From positions 1-64,000 of the forward strand of contig NZ_PYLO01000005.1 in the NCBI RefSeq assembly GCF_003024715.1: a DNA stretch of 64,000 bases. The letters run 5' to 3'. The stretch comes from Clostridium fessum. Its GTDB lineage: Bacteria; Bacillota; Clostridia; Lachnospirales; Lachnospiraceae. Position numbers and translations under genes: made by a program. The notes under the pieces are model-generated. The model was not told where the DNA came from and made no database searches. It saw only the letters and a list, made by a program, of their open reading frames with translations. Shown here piece after piece: positions 24,177 to 34,400 of the stretch. Positions within the stretch are counted from its first letter, which is position 1, and every line of letters begins with the position of its first letter.

Positions 24177-26888
24177 ATGAATTACGGTGTAAAAGCAACC
24201 AAGAAACGGATCCGGGCAGCCAATTCCCGGAAGAAGAAATACGCCAACCGGCTGTTTCTGACCTTCTTCAAGACTGCCTTTGTTCTTGTTCTGTTTCTCT
24301 GCGTGACGGGTGCCAGCACCTTTATCGGCATGTTTAAAGGCATTCTGGACAGTTCGCCAGACTTCAACCCGGACAGCTTCACCCCAAGCGGATATTTTTC
24401 TACTATATATAATAGCGCCGGGGAAGTGACCGACACGCTGGTCGGTTCCAACTCGAACCGAATTGAAGCATCCTACGAGGATTTTCCTCAGGATCTAATT
24501 GACGCGTTCGTCTCCATTGAGGACTCGCGTTTCTGGCAGCACAGCGGTATCGATCTGCGCTCCATTTCACGCGCCGTGGTCGGTGTCCTGACAAATAATT
24601 ATAAAGGCGGCGCCAGCACCCTGACCCAGCAGCTCATCAAAAATACCGTCTTCAACGGCGGTATGGAGACCAGCAAAGGTTCCAAAATCGAACGAAAAAT
24701 CCAGGAACAATATCTGGCGCTGCAGCTGACAAAAAACGTCGATCGGAAGGTCATTTTAACGAACTATTTAAATACGATCAACCTCGGCAGCAATACGCTG
24801 GGCGTCAAAGCAGCGGCGCTGCGCTATTTTAATAAGAACGTCTCCGATCTGACTCTTTCTGAGTGCGCGGTCATCGCCGGTATCACACAGAATCCGTCAA
24901 AGCTGAATCCGATCAGCGGCGCGGAGGCAAATGCCGCCCGGCGCAAGGTCATTTTGCAGGCAATGTATGAGCAGGGCTATATCACAAAAGAAGAACAGGA
25001 GGAAGCACTGGCGGACGACGTCTACGCCCGTATCCAGAATGTCGACACGGCGCTCAAGGAAAATGAGACACCGTACTCCTATTACACGGACGAGCTGATC
25101 AGCCAGGTCACCGAAGCGCTCAAAGAGCAGCTCGGCTATACTGACACGCAGGCGTCCAATCTTCTGTTCAGCGGCGGACTGCAGATTTACACCCCGCAGG
25201 ATCCGCAGATTCAGGCGATCGTCGATGAGGAAGTCAACAATCCTGCCAACTACGACGCGGCTCGCTATTCGGTTGAATACCGCCTTTCCCTGACCCATCC
25301 AGACGGGGAAACGCAGCATTATTCACAGGAAACTCTGAAAACATGGCTCCAGCAGGTCAAGGGACAAAGCGGTTTTGACGGGCTGTTTAATTCCGAGGAA
25401 GAGGCGCAGACGGCGATCGATGAGTACCGCACCGCCCTCACGCAGGACGGAAGCACCGTTCTCGGTGAATCAGTTACCATGATTTTAGAGCCGCAGACCT
25501 CGTTCGTCCTGATCGAACAGTCCACCGGCTATGTCAAGGCAATCAACGGCGGACGCGGACAGAAGACGGCAAACCGCACCTTAAACCGTGCGACCGACTC
25601 CCTGCGGCAGCCAGGATCGACCTTCAAGGTCATTTCCTCCTTTGCCCCGGCATTGGATGCCTGCGGCGCGACCCTATCAACCGTTTACTATGACGGACCA
25701 TACTCTTCCGGTGAAAAAGAGTTCCGAAACTGGTGGGGCAGCGATTACAAGGGCTATCACACGATCCGCGACGGCATTACCTATTCCATGAACATCGTCG
25801 CCCTGCGCTGCATGGCGGACACGGTAACGCCGCAGCTCGGTGTCGAATATGCCGAACGGCTGGGAATCACTTCCCTCGTAAGCCAGGATCAGACTCTCTC
25901 GACAGCACTCGGCGGTCTGACAAAGGGCGTCAGCAACCTGGAACTGACAAATGCATTTGCGGCGATCGCCAACGGCGGCACCTACACGAAGCCTGTCTTC
26001 TTTACTAAGATCCTGGATCGCAACGGAAAGATACTGATCGACAATGAACCGGAGACGCGGCAGGCGCTCAAAGACTCTACCGCCTATCTTTTAACCAGCG
26101 CGATGCAGGATGTTATGCAGAGCAATACAATGTATACGCGTTCCGGTTCCGGGGTTAAATCGACCGGTACGACAGCGGCGATTCCCAATATGAGCTGCGC
26201 CGGAAAGAGCGGTACGACCACCAGCAACGTCGACGTCTGGTTTGTAGGCTTTACGCCGTACTACACTGCCGGTATCTGGGGCGGGTGCGACAATAACCAG
26301 CCATTAAAAGGCGGCACCGTTTCAAACGGCGGTACCAGTTACCACAAGCGCATCTGGCGAAATATCATGACACGTGTCCATGAGAGCTTAAGCGACCCCG
26401 GATTTACGGTTCCGGACAGCATTGAAACTGCTGACGTATGCCGCAAATCCGGCAAGCTTCCGGTTTCCGGCGTCTGCAGCAGTGACCCGCGCGGAACGGC
26501 CGTCTACACTGAATATTTCGCGAAGGGCACGGTTCCGGCCGAGACCTGCGATCACCACACCCGCGTGACGATCTGCTCCGCCTCCGGCGGCATCTCGACT
26601 GCCTTCTGCCCGACGAACCAGCAGATTTCCAAGACAGTTATGGTCGTTCCGGAAGACGGCGGAGAAACGGACGATTCCCGCTTCTCCATGCCGGGCGAGT
26701 GCAAGATTCACAATGGTTCGTCCACGATCATCCATCCTTCTGAGAGCGCCGATTTCTCAGCTCCGGGCTACAGCCCCGATTCAGATAATCTATCGGCTCC
26801 GATCCACTCTGTGGTTCCACGCCCGATGACGGGAAGTGGACGGAATGGAAATAATATTCCGATTGTCCCAGCGAATCCGGAGCATTAA
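24177..26888 (+). CDS. Class A penicillin-binding protein (PBP1A family)
   Basis: This bifunctional peptidoglycan synthase has a cytoplasmic Lys/Arg-rich start and one membrane helix (TFFKTAFVLVLFLCVTGAST). The GT51 glycosyltransferase follows at residues about 85-260; its catalytic Glu is in SIEDSRFWQHSGID, with GGASTLTQQLIKN beyond it. The transpeptidase domain occupies residues about 420-740, with the nucleophile in RQPGSTFK, the SMN triad and GKSGTTTS. The C-terminal tail (about 150 residues) is Ser/Pro/Gly-rich and contains Cys pairs, without PASTA repeats. At 903 residues it is typical for Clostridia. The ATG follows AAAGGAGGTTCTC. It is transcribed alone, against the surrounding minus-strand genes. 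Confidence 0.95.
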   Translation: MNYGVKATKKRIRAANSRKKKYANRLFLTFFKTAFVLVLFLCVTGASTFIGMFKGILDSSPDFNPDSFTPSGYFSTIYNSAGEVTDTLVGSNSNRIEASYEDFPQDLIDAFVSIEDSRFWQHSGIDLRSISRAVVGVLTNNYKGGASTLTQQLIKNTVFNGGMETSKGSKIERKIQEQYLALQLTKNVDRKVILTNYLNTINLGSNTLGVKAAALRYFNKNVSDLTLSECAVIAGITQNPSKLNPISGAEANAARRKVILQAMYEQGYITKEEQEEALADDVYARIQNVDTALKENETPYSYYTDELISQVTEALKEQLGYTDTQASNLLFSGGLQIYTPQDPQIQAIVDEEVNNPANYDAARYSVEYRLSLTHPDGETQHYSQETLKTWLQQVKGQSGFDGLFNSEEEAQTAIDEYRTALTQDGSTVLGESVTMILEPQTSFVLIEQSTGYVKAINGGRGQKTANRTLNRATDSLRQPGSTFKVISSFAPALDACGATLSTVYYDGPYSSGEKEFRNWWGSDYKGYHTIRDGITYSMNIVALRCMADTVTPQLGVEYAERLGITSLVSQDQTLSTALGGLTKGVSNLELTNAFAAIANGGTYTKPVFFTKILDRNGKILIDNEPETRQALKDSTAYLLTSAMQDVMQSNTMYTRSGSGVKSTGTTAAIPNMSCAGKSGTTTSNVDVWFVGFTPYYTAGIWGGCDNNQPLKGGTVSNGGTSYHKRIWRNIMTRVHESLSDPGFTVPDSIETADVCRKSGKLPVSGVCSSDPRGTAVYTEYFAKGTVPAETCDHHTRVTICSASGGISTAFCPTNQQISKTVMVVPEDGGETDDSRFSMPGECKIHNGSSTIIHPSESADFSAPGYSPDSDNLSAPIHSVVPRPMTGSGRNGNNIPIVPANPEH

Positions 26889-26908
26889 CAGCAAAATAAT
26901 ATATCTGC

Positions 26909-26961
26909 AAAAAGCTGCTGTAAAAAGTGACATTCATATGCCTCTTTTACAGCAGCTTTTT
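26909..26961. terminator. Bidirectional terminator between PBP and spoVAE
   Basis: AAAAAGCTGCTGTAAAA (26909-26925) pairs with TTTTACAGCAGCTTTTT (26945-26961). T-runs are present on both strands, as suits the convergent genes. Confidence 0.88.
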
Positions 26962-27024
26962 ATTTCCTCAACTTGATTTTCTTTTGCTTTGCTTTCTTTT
27001 ACTTTTCCTTTTTTCGTCTTCTCT

Positions 27025-27381
27025 CTAATCCTTCATCTTGGGTTTGCAAATCAGCGACGACAGATAGCCGAAGATCAACGCCCCGGAAATCCCCGCCGCA
27101 CCCGCCGTGAATCCGCCGGTGAACAGCCCCAGAACCCCATCCTTATCTATTCCATCCCGCACACCCTTCCAGAGCGTATTCCCAAACCCCAGCAGCGGCA
27201 CTGTTGCCCCGGAACCCGCCCATTTGGCATACGGTTCGTACAATCCGATCGCACCGAGAATCGAGCCACATACCACCAAAAGTACCATGATCCGCCCCGG
27301 CATGAGTTTCGTTTTATCCATCAGAATCTGCACGGCGGCACAGAGGAGTCCGCCGGTCACAAATGCTTTGATATAGTCCAT
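27025..27381 (-). CDS. spoVAE: Stage V sporulation protein AE
   Basis: SpoVA proteins form the inner-membrane channel that moves dipicolinic acid into the forespore and out at germination. The 118-residue product is nearly all membrane helices. It shows the family pattern FVTGGLLCAAVQILMDKTKL, a GAIGLYEP turn, and SGATVPLLGFGNTLWKGV, ending GISGALIFGYLSSLI. Length is normal. It lies 38 bases downstream of spoVAD and should share its forespore-specific transcript. The usual first gene of the set, spoVAC, is not found next to them. Confidence 0.93.
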   Translation of the reverse strand: MDYIKAFVTGGLLCAAVQILMDKTKLMPGRIMVLLVVCGSILGAIGLYEPYAKWAGSGATVPLLGFGNTLWKGVRDGIDKDGVLGLFTGGFTAGAAGISGALIFGYLSSLICKPKMKD

Positions 27382-27419
27382 TTTTTTGCTCCCTCTCTAA
27401 AGTTTCTTGCAAATACCTA

Positions 27420-28526
27420 TCATTCACCGAACGATTCTTTTCCCTCAAGCACCACTCCATGGGCAATCCCCGGCACATTCTGCCCCTCATTAAAGCTGAT
27501 CTGGGACAGCAGCGCCCCGGTCGGCACAAACAGGACGCGTTTCCACTCACCCACCTGTATTTTCGGAAGAATATAGCCGCACAGCACCGCCGCCGAGCAA
27601 CCACAGCCGCTCCCGCCCGAATGGGTATCCTGCGTCTTCGGGTCAAACATTTCGATCCCGCAGTCCATATGGATGCTGGAAATATCCTGTCCTGCCTCGC
27701 GCATAAAATCAAGCAGGATTTCCTTCCCCACCATTCCCAGATCGCCAGTGATGATCCGATCATAGTCAGATGGTTTCCGGTTAAAATCACGGAAATTCTG
27801 CAAGATTGTGTCTACCGCCGCCACCGCCATTGCCGCCCCCATGTTCATGGAATCGCGCATCTGCATATCGACGATCTTTCCGGGGGTGGCAGCTGAGATA
27901 CAAGGTTGAAATTTGGGATGCAATTTTTCCTGTCCAGCATTTTTCAGTGATTCTGACGCATTTTCTTTCGCTCTGCGCCCATCTTTCCCTTCATTTTTCT
28001 CATTTCCCTCGATCATCACACACCCGCACCCGGTCACCGTCCAGGTTGTGGACTGCGGTCTCTGATTCCCATACGCCAGCGGAAACCGGAACTGCCGTTC
28101 TGCCGAGGCAAAATGGCTCGACGCCAGCGCCAGAACCCGGTCCGCATAGCCAGCCCCTGCTGCCATCGCCCCCAGAATCATCGCCTCCCCCATCGTCGAG
28201 CAGGCACCGTAAAGCCCGAAAAACGGGATATCAAACGACTCCACACCAAACGAGGTCGCCACAATCTGTCCCAACAGGTCTCCCGCAAACAGGCAATTCA
28301 CATCCGCCGCCTGTCTGCCCGCCTTATCCAGGCATTTCTGCACCGTCTGGCGCTGCAATTCACTCTCCGCCTCCTCCCACGACTTTTTCCCAAACGTCGG
28401 ATCCGGCTCCACCCGGTCAAAAAAACTTGCCAGCGGTCCTTCGCCTTCCGTCTGCCCCACGATCGATGCCGCCGATGTGATGATGGGCGGATGCTCAAAC
28501 TGGATGCTTGATTTACCTGCCTGCAT
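27420..28526 (-). CDS. spoVAD: Stage V sporulation protein AD
   Basis: SpoVAD is a thiolase-fold protein that binds dipicolinic acid on the outer side of the spore inner membrane. The 368-residue product has the family segments KSSIQFEHPPIITSAASIVG, NCLFAGDLLGQIVATSFGVE, FFGLYGACSTMGEAM, and C-terminal DTHSGGSGCGCSA. Between CGCVMIEG and AATPGKIVDM there is an extra low-complexity, charged stretch of roughly 30 residues (NEKNEGKDGRRAKENASES and onward) that looks like an insertion. The ATG at 28526 follows CAGGAGGAATTTT. It is the first gene of the pair with spoVAE. Confidence 0.93.
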   Translation of the reverse strand: MQAGKSSIQFEHPPIITSAASIVGQTEGEGPLASFFDRVEPDPTFGKKSWEEAESELQRQTVQKCLDKAGRQAADVNCLFAGDLLGQIVATSFGVESFDIPFFGLYGACSTMGEAMILGAMAAGAGYADRVLALASSHFASAERQFRFPLAYGNQRPQSTTWTVTGCGCVMIEGNEKNEGKDGRRAKENASESLKNAGQEKLHPKFQPCISAATPGKIVDMQMRDSMNMGAAMAVAAVDTILQNFRDFNRKPSDYDRIITGDLGMVGKEILLDFMREAGQDISSIHMDCGIEMFDPKTQDTHSGGSGCGCSAAVLCGYILPKIQVGEWKRVLFVPTGALLSQISFNEGQNVPGIAHGVVLEGKESFGE

Positions 28527-28674
28527 AAAATTCCTCCTGAAATACAAAAAGTGTCATTAAAAATATAATGTTCAAACTTTCGCTACAACCTCAGTATTTA
28601 CACAAACATACATTTTTATGTTTCAAGAAATCTGCATTCCTCGCAGGCTTCATCCACCCGTTTTCGCCATATTA

Positions 28675-29736
28675 TTAATACTGCACCGCCGCCAGTTTCT
28701 CTCTCAGCTCCTGCGGGTTCTGGGACGCATCGACTGCCGTCTGCGGTGTAATCACACCCTCTTTTGCCATACGAATCAGAAAATTATCCATCGTAATAGA
28801 GCCCTCTTTTGCACTAGAAAGCAGATAGCTCTGCATCTGCGGTGTTTTTCCATCGCGGATCAGATTCCGGATCGCCGGCGTGAGCATCATAAGCTCACAA
28901 GCTGCCGCCCTGCCCTGGCCGCCCGCCCTCGGCACCAGCTGCTGTGACAGCACCGCCCGCAGCGTCATCGAGAGCTGCATCCGGATCTGCGGCTGTTTAT
29001 CCTCTGGAAAAACACCCACAATCCGGTCAATGCTGTCGATTGCCGAATTGGTATGAATGGTGGAAAAAACAAGATGTCCCGTCTCCGCCGCCATCAGCGC
29101 CGTCTCGATCGTCGCCGGATCACGCATTTCTCCAATCAGAATGACATCCGGGTCCTCACGGAGCGCCGCATAAAGCCCCTTATCATAGCTCTCTACGTCC
29201 ACGCCCACCTCGCGCTGGTTGATGATCGCCTGCGCCGGTTCATAGACATACTCGATCGGGTCTTCCAGCGTAATCATATGGAGCGGACGATTCTGGTTGA
29301 TCTCATTTAAAATTGCCGCCAGCGTCGTTGACTTGCCGCTTCCCGTCTCGCCGGTTACCAGAATAATGCCTTTATTCCAGCTTGAAAACTGATTCACTGC
29401 TTCCGGAAGCCCCAGCTCCGACAGGTTCGGAATCGTACTGCCCAGAAGACGGATCGCCGCAGAGAGCGCGCCCTGCTGCCGGAACAGATTCACACGGAGA
29501 CGCCGTCCCGCAAACGAAGCACTAAAATCCAGCTGTCCGATCGCCTCGATCTGATCTGCCGCATTGCCTGCCAGCTGGCGTCCATATTCCTCACAATCCT
29601 CACGCGTCAGCCCGCCATCCGTCAGCGTCTCGATTCTGCCGTCAATTCTGCATTTTGGCGGCAGCCCTGCAATCAGATGCACATCCGATGCCCTTTTTTC
29701 AGCTGCCAGCGCGATTAATTCCTCGATTCCATACAT
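28675..29736 (-). CDS. pilT: Type IV pilus retraction ATPase PilT
   Basis: PilT is the hexameric ATPase that depolymerises type IV pili. The 353-residue protein begins MYGIEELIALAAEKRASDVH. It holds Walker A VTGETGSGKSTTLAAIL, the Asp box ITLEDPIEYVYEP, Walker B region DPDVILIGEMRDPATIETAL and the His box VFSTIHTNSAIDSIDRI. The AIRNLIRDGKTPQMQSYL segment is typical of PilT. It lies 32 bases downstream of pilB, so the two are one transcript. No pilC, pilM-Q or pilin gene accompanies them in this window. Confidence 0.94.
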   Translation of the reverse strand: MYGIEELIALAAEKRASDVHLIAGLPPKCRIDGRIETLTDGGLTREDCEEYGRQLAGNAADQIEAIGQLDFSASFAGRRLRVNLFRQQGALSAAIRLLGSTIPNLSELGLPEAVNQFSSWNKGIILVTGETGSGKSTTLAAILNEINQNRPLHMITLEDPIEYVYEPAQAIINQREVGVDVESYDKGLYAALREDPDVILIGEMRDPATIETALMAAETGHLVFSTIHTNSAIDSIDRIVGVFPEDKQPQIRMQLSMTLRAVLSQQLVPRAGGQGRAAACELMMLTPAIRNLIRDGKTPQMQSYLLSSAKEGSITMDNFLIRMAKEGVITPQTAVDASQNPQELREKLAAVQY

Positions 29737-29768
29737 ACCATCTGTCTCCTCTTCTCTTTCTGCACCAT

Positions 29769-31460
29769 TTACAGCGCCAGCAGCGTCCGGATCACCTCGT
29801 CCACCGTCGAAACACCCTCTTCTACCAGCTTCTGCGCGTGTTCCAGCATCGGAACATACTGGCTCGCTCTTCTGGCTGCCTCTAAGAAACGTGTCCGGTC
29901 AGCTCCTTCCAGAATGCACCGGCGCAGCTCCTCCTGAATCAGCATTACCTCAAACACACCGATTCTGCCCCGGTATCCCGAATGGAAGCACTGATCGCAT
30001 CCGGCTCCCTGCCAGTATAATTTTCCAGGGTTCTCCGGGATTCCTGCCATCTCAAGCGCTTTTTTCGGCGGCTGAATCTGGGTTTTGCAGTTCGGACAGA
30101 TTTTCCTCAGCAGCCGCTGGGAAATAACGCCTCGCAGTCCCGCCGCAATCAGGTATGGCGCCACGCCCATATCTCGCAGACGGTCAATCGCCGAGATCGC
30201 ATCTTCCGTATGAATCGTGGTGATAACGAGATGTCCCGTCATTGCCGCACGCATCGCGATCTCTGCCGTCTCACCGTCACGGATCTCGCCGACGCAGATG
30301 ATATCCGGATCCTGACGCAGAACTGAGCGCAGACCCGATGCAAAAGTCAGCCCCACTTTTTCATTGATCTGCACCTGTGTCGCGCCTTTGATATGGTATT
30401 CCACCGGATCCTCCAATGTAATCAGGTTGGTCCGATCCGAAAGAAGTTCGCGGATCAGCGTATACATCGTCGAAGATTTACCTGAACCAGTCGGTCCTAC
30501 AATCATGATAACTCCGGAAGTAAGCCCTAAAAGTGTATCAATCTTTGCATCCTCCACTGCCGGAATACCGATACCGCGGCGGTTCAGCGTCTCCTCATTT
30601 CGTTTCAGAATACGGATAACCACTTTTTCTCCATACAGGGTCGGAAGGGTGGATATACGCATATCAATATCTTTTCCTCTTAAATGCATCACCGCACGAC
30701 CATCCTGCGGAATTCTTTTTTCGACGATATCGAGCCGGGACATGATTTTAAGCCTCGAAATGACCGAATCCTTGAGTTCCGACGGGATCGTCATGATCCG
30801 ATGAAGCTGCCCGTCGATACGCATCCTGACGACCATCTCCTCCTCCGTCGGCTCAAAATGGATATCCGAAGCATTTTCCGAAATGGCACGCTCAATAATC
30901 GAATTGACCAGGCGGATCATCGGCGTCACATTTTCCTGTCTTTCTCTTTCCGCCATCTGCCCCTGCCCCTGACGCACCTCTTGTGCCGCTGCCGTCTCTG
31001 CCTGCATCTGCGCCATCGCTTCTGCCGCTCCCTCGTTGCCATACAAAATATTGATCGCACGCTTCACCGCCGGTTCAGAGGCGATCATCGGCACAATTCT
31101 CTTTTTGGAAGTATGCTGTGCTTCCTCAATCGCCATGAAGTTCAGCGGATCCGCCATTGCCAGATAAAGCTGGTCTTTGGAAATACGCACCGGTACGATC
31201 GTCATTTTCTTTGCCAGGTTTTTCGGCACAAAACGCGACAGTTCCGGGCTGATATCGACCCGCGTCAAATCAATATAGTCAATGCCCAGCTGCATGCGAA
31301 GCGCATCGATCAGCTGACCTTCCGTGATATAATGATGCTTGACCAGCGTTGTTCCCAGACGTTCTTTCTCCTTCGCCTGATAGTCAAGCGCCTCTTTAAG
31401 CTGCCCTTCTGTGATCAGTCCCAGCTCCAAAAGCATGTCTCCCAATCGCTTTGTACGCAT
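29769..31460 (-). CDS. pilB: Type IV pilus assembly ATPase PilB
   Basis: PilB drives pilus extension. The 563-residue protein has a GspE/MshEN N-terminal domain (RLGDMLLELGLITEGQLKEA and a second half with ITEGQLIDALRMQLGI). A catalytic domain follows with Walker A IMIVGPTGSGKSSTMY, Asp box ITLEDPVEYHIKGATQ, Walker B QDPDIICVGEIRDGETAEIA and His box VITTIHTEDAISAIDRL. The tetra-Cys zinc site (CPNCKTQ and CDQCFHSGYRGR) separates PilB/GspE from PilT. A Gln/Glu-rich linker lies near residues 145-175. The upstream neighbour is the M16C peptidase, with 31 bases between. Confidence 0.95.
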   Translation of the reverse strand: MRTKRLGDMLLELGLITEGQLKEALDYQAKEKERLGTTLVKHHYITEGQLIDALRMQLGIDYIDLTRVDISPELSRFVPKNLAKKMTIVPVRISKDQLYLAMADPLNFMAIEEAQHTSKKRIVPMIASEPAVKRAINILYGNEGAAEAMAQMQAETAAAQEVRQGQGQMAERERQENVTPMIRLVNSIIERAISENASDIHFEPTEEEMVVRMRIDGQLHRIMTIPSELKDSVISRLKIMSRLDIVEKRIPQDGRAVMHLRGKDIDMRISTLPTLYGEKVVIRILKRNEETLNRRGIGIPAVEDAKIDTLLGLTSGVIMIVGPTGSGKSSTMYTLIRELLSDRTNLITLEDPVEYHIKGATQVQINEKVGLTFASGLRSVLRQDPDIICVGEIRDGETAEIAMRAAMTGHLVITTIHTEDAISAIDRLRDMGVAPYLIAAGLRGVISQRLLRKICPNCKTQIQPPKKALEMAGIPENPGKLYWQGAGCDQCFHSGYRGRIGVFEVMLIQEELRRCILEGADRTRFLEAARRASQYVPMLEHAQKLVEEGVSTVDEVIRTLLAL

Positions 31461-31491
31461 TCTCTCTACCTCCCTATAAATATGGATCTAG

Positions 31492-34400
31492 TTATTCAGC
31501 CATTTTACTGCGGAAATCCCGGATCCGGTCAAAGCAGTCCCGATCCATCTCGATCGCCGTCTGATTTCCAGTCGTCACAATCCACGCTTCTTCCAGAAGC
31601 CGCCGGATGATCCGCGCCGCCTCTTTCTGATCCTCTGCGGTCGTCTCACAGATCTCCTCTGTCCAACGACGGATCTGTACAATATCCAGGCCATTGTACG
31701 CATACTGCATCGCTGCCATCCGCCGTCCCAGGCATCCGCACGGCGCCGTCGCATTGCCGTAACTGCTTAAAATATAGCCATTCCGATCTGCCTCCGAAAG
31801 CTGCAGTTTTTCCAATACACCCGCTGCCGCCCGGATCGCCTCGATCGTCTCACTGACCTTCGGATCCCGGTATGTACTCGCCACGATCCGGTCCATCGTC
31901 GGCGTAAATGCAAACGACGCGCTGTAGGCGCCGCCTTGAAAACGGAGCTGCGGCACAAAATACCGGTCATCCAGCGCATTTACATACGGAAGAATACGCC
32001 CGGAAAATCCATCTACAGCGCTCAGCTCTGCCGAAAAGACGGTATACTGGCTGGAGCTCTCCACAATTACCGCCTCCCTGCGAGCCGGAACCGGGAAGGT
32101 ATACCCAGCATTTTCCCCTCTGTTTTCCGTTTTATTCTCATGGTCTGGCATCTGTTCTCCCCGCAGATTTCCCAGAATCCGCCCCGCACAGTTCCGCATC
32201 CATTCCAGATTTTCCCTCGGTGCAACATGAAGGATCGTCACCGCTGTTCCATGCAGGATGCGGTCGCGCACCTCCTCCATCTTCTCTGCCAGCTGGAAGA
32301 TCGCTGCATCCTCCTGTTCCAGTCGCCCGCGCAGTTTTTTCAAAAACTCATAAAACGCCTGTCCGCCGACATATTCCTGATACCGCGTATTGATGCTATA
32401 GCCAGATGCCGCCAGACGCACCGCCAGCGAATACGCATCACTGCGCGACTCATCACAGGACGGAATCGTCTCATCCAGTGCCTGAAGAACCGCATTCTTA
32501 TCTCTCCACAGTGGATGTGATAAGAGTTCCAACAGGACATACAGGCTCTCTTCATAATCCTCCGCCATCCCATACCAGCTGACCGCCAGCGTCGGATGGC
32601 TGTTTCGTCCCGCCCGAACCTCCGGATGTCCCTCATTCATGGAAAAATCATGCAGATAGCGCTCAATCTGATTTTCCTTTTCCATTCTGCCATACCGGGC
32701 ATTTTCAAGCTCTGAAACAAACATTGTATATAAAGGAATGTAAAAACGGTCCTCTTCCGGCACGCCGCTCAAATCCAGGTATAAACGGTTATAGCTGATC
32801 GCTTCCAGATCCGACGGCGATTCATAGATCGAAATCCCATTTATCTCATATATCTGATATTCCGGCGTCTCTTCCGGCGGCGGAAGCTCATCGATCCGGA
32901 TCATAAAATCCGCATTCGAACACTCCGACGCATTCCACGCATCAAAATCCAGGGTTTTCGCAATCAGCGCATCCAGCTCTGCCTCGCTCATCTCCGCCTT
33001 CATCTGCGCCAGATACGCGTCGCGCTCCTGCTCCATCGCCTCTGCCATCCCCGGCATCGGAACCGTCGTGACAAGAACCCGCCGCTTCGCCGCGCCAAGC
33101 TCTGCCGCAAACCGGCGAATCTCCGCCTGTGCCGTCCCTGCATCCAGAGAATCATAGGCTGCCGCCTCATCCGCATACACATCCGCATCGCCCGTCAGTG
33201 CCCATTTCAGACTGACTTCCGGCACGATCGAATCCGCAAATACATCCGTATCTTCGCCTGCCGTATAATCATGTATCGCCCGCGCCTTGAGCGCCGTCTC
33301 CACCACTGACGGGTCGATCCCGCGCTCCTGCATCTCGCACAATGTCTCATCCGACACCTGCCGGAACCGTTCTGCATCCTTCGGACTGCTGTCTGTCATT
33401 TCGAAAACAAAAAATGGCTTTTCTGCCTCCATCATCACCGATGCGCTCGCATCACAATGGATGCCCGCCGTCCGCAGCTTTTCCCTGAAAACCGATCCAT
33501 CCACATTCATCATTCCCGCAATGATGCTGTACTGGATCAGCTTTTCCCATGAAATGCCGCTCAGATCCATCGCATACGATACCACCGCCGCATTCTCCGA
33601 TGCGTCTCCCCGGTAAGCAGGACTGGGAACGGTTGCCTGACGGAAGAATGATTCTCCCCCATTTTCCAAACCATCTGGCTCGGGGCTGTAAAACGCACTC
33701 ATCCCTCTATTCTGCATTTCCTGTTTTTCCTGTCGCCCGCTGCCTGACTGGAAACTCCATCCGTCTTCTTTTCCATAGCTTTTCTTTGCATCACACAGAT
33801 ACTCTTTATCCAGAAATGCCAGAAACCGTTTCCAGTCCAGATCCCCATACAACAAAATCAGAGCATTATCGAACCGATAAAATCGATCATACATCTCCAT
33901 CGTATGTTCATACGTCAGATCCTTATAAAAACGGTGCGCCTGTCCATTCGCATTTGCCGCCGTCTCCCCCGGATACAGCGCCCGCAAAACATTCCGCAGT
34001 GCCTCATTATCTGTATCATTCAGCATGCCGAAATCCTCGCTGTACACCGTTCCTGCCAGCGTAATCGGGCTTTTGCGGTCGCGCAGCTCATAGCGGACCG
34101 CTTCACGGTCAAAAAAGCGGCGTTCCCGCCGGATTCCCGGCGCTTTCATGCAGCTTAAATACACATCTGCCATCTTAAGCAGCTGTTCCTCGCTCTGGCT
34201 GCACACCGGATATGCCGTAAATGGTATATAGGTAAATGCATTTACAAATGTGTGGTATGTCTTGCTGCAAAGATCAAAAAAAATATCCTTACTCGGATAT
34301 TTATCAGAGGAAGCAAGTACCGAATGCTCAAACACATGATTCGTGTCCGTCTCATCCAGATGCGGTGTCCGATAGGAAATCGAGAATCCCCGGTTTGTAT

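Noticed and set aside
30684-31610. 308-codon open frame antisense to pilB
   Set aside because: It is a mirror of the pilB coding sequence with His/Arg-rich random-like content.
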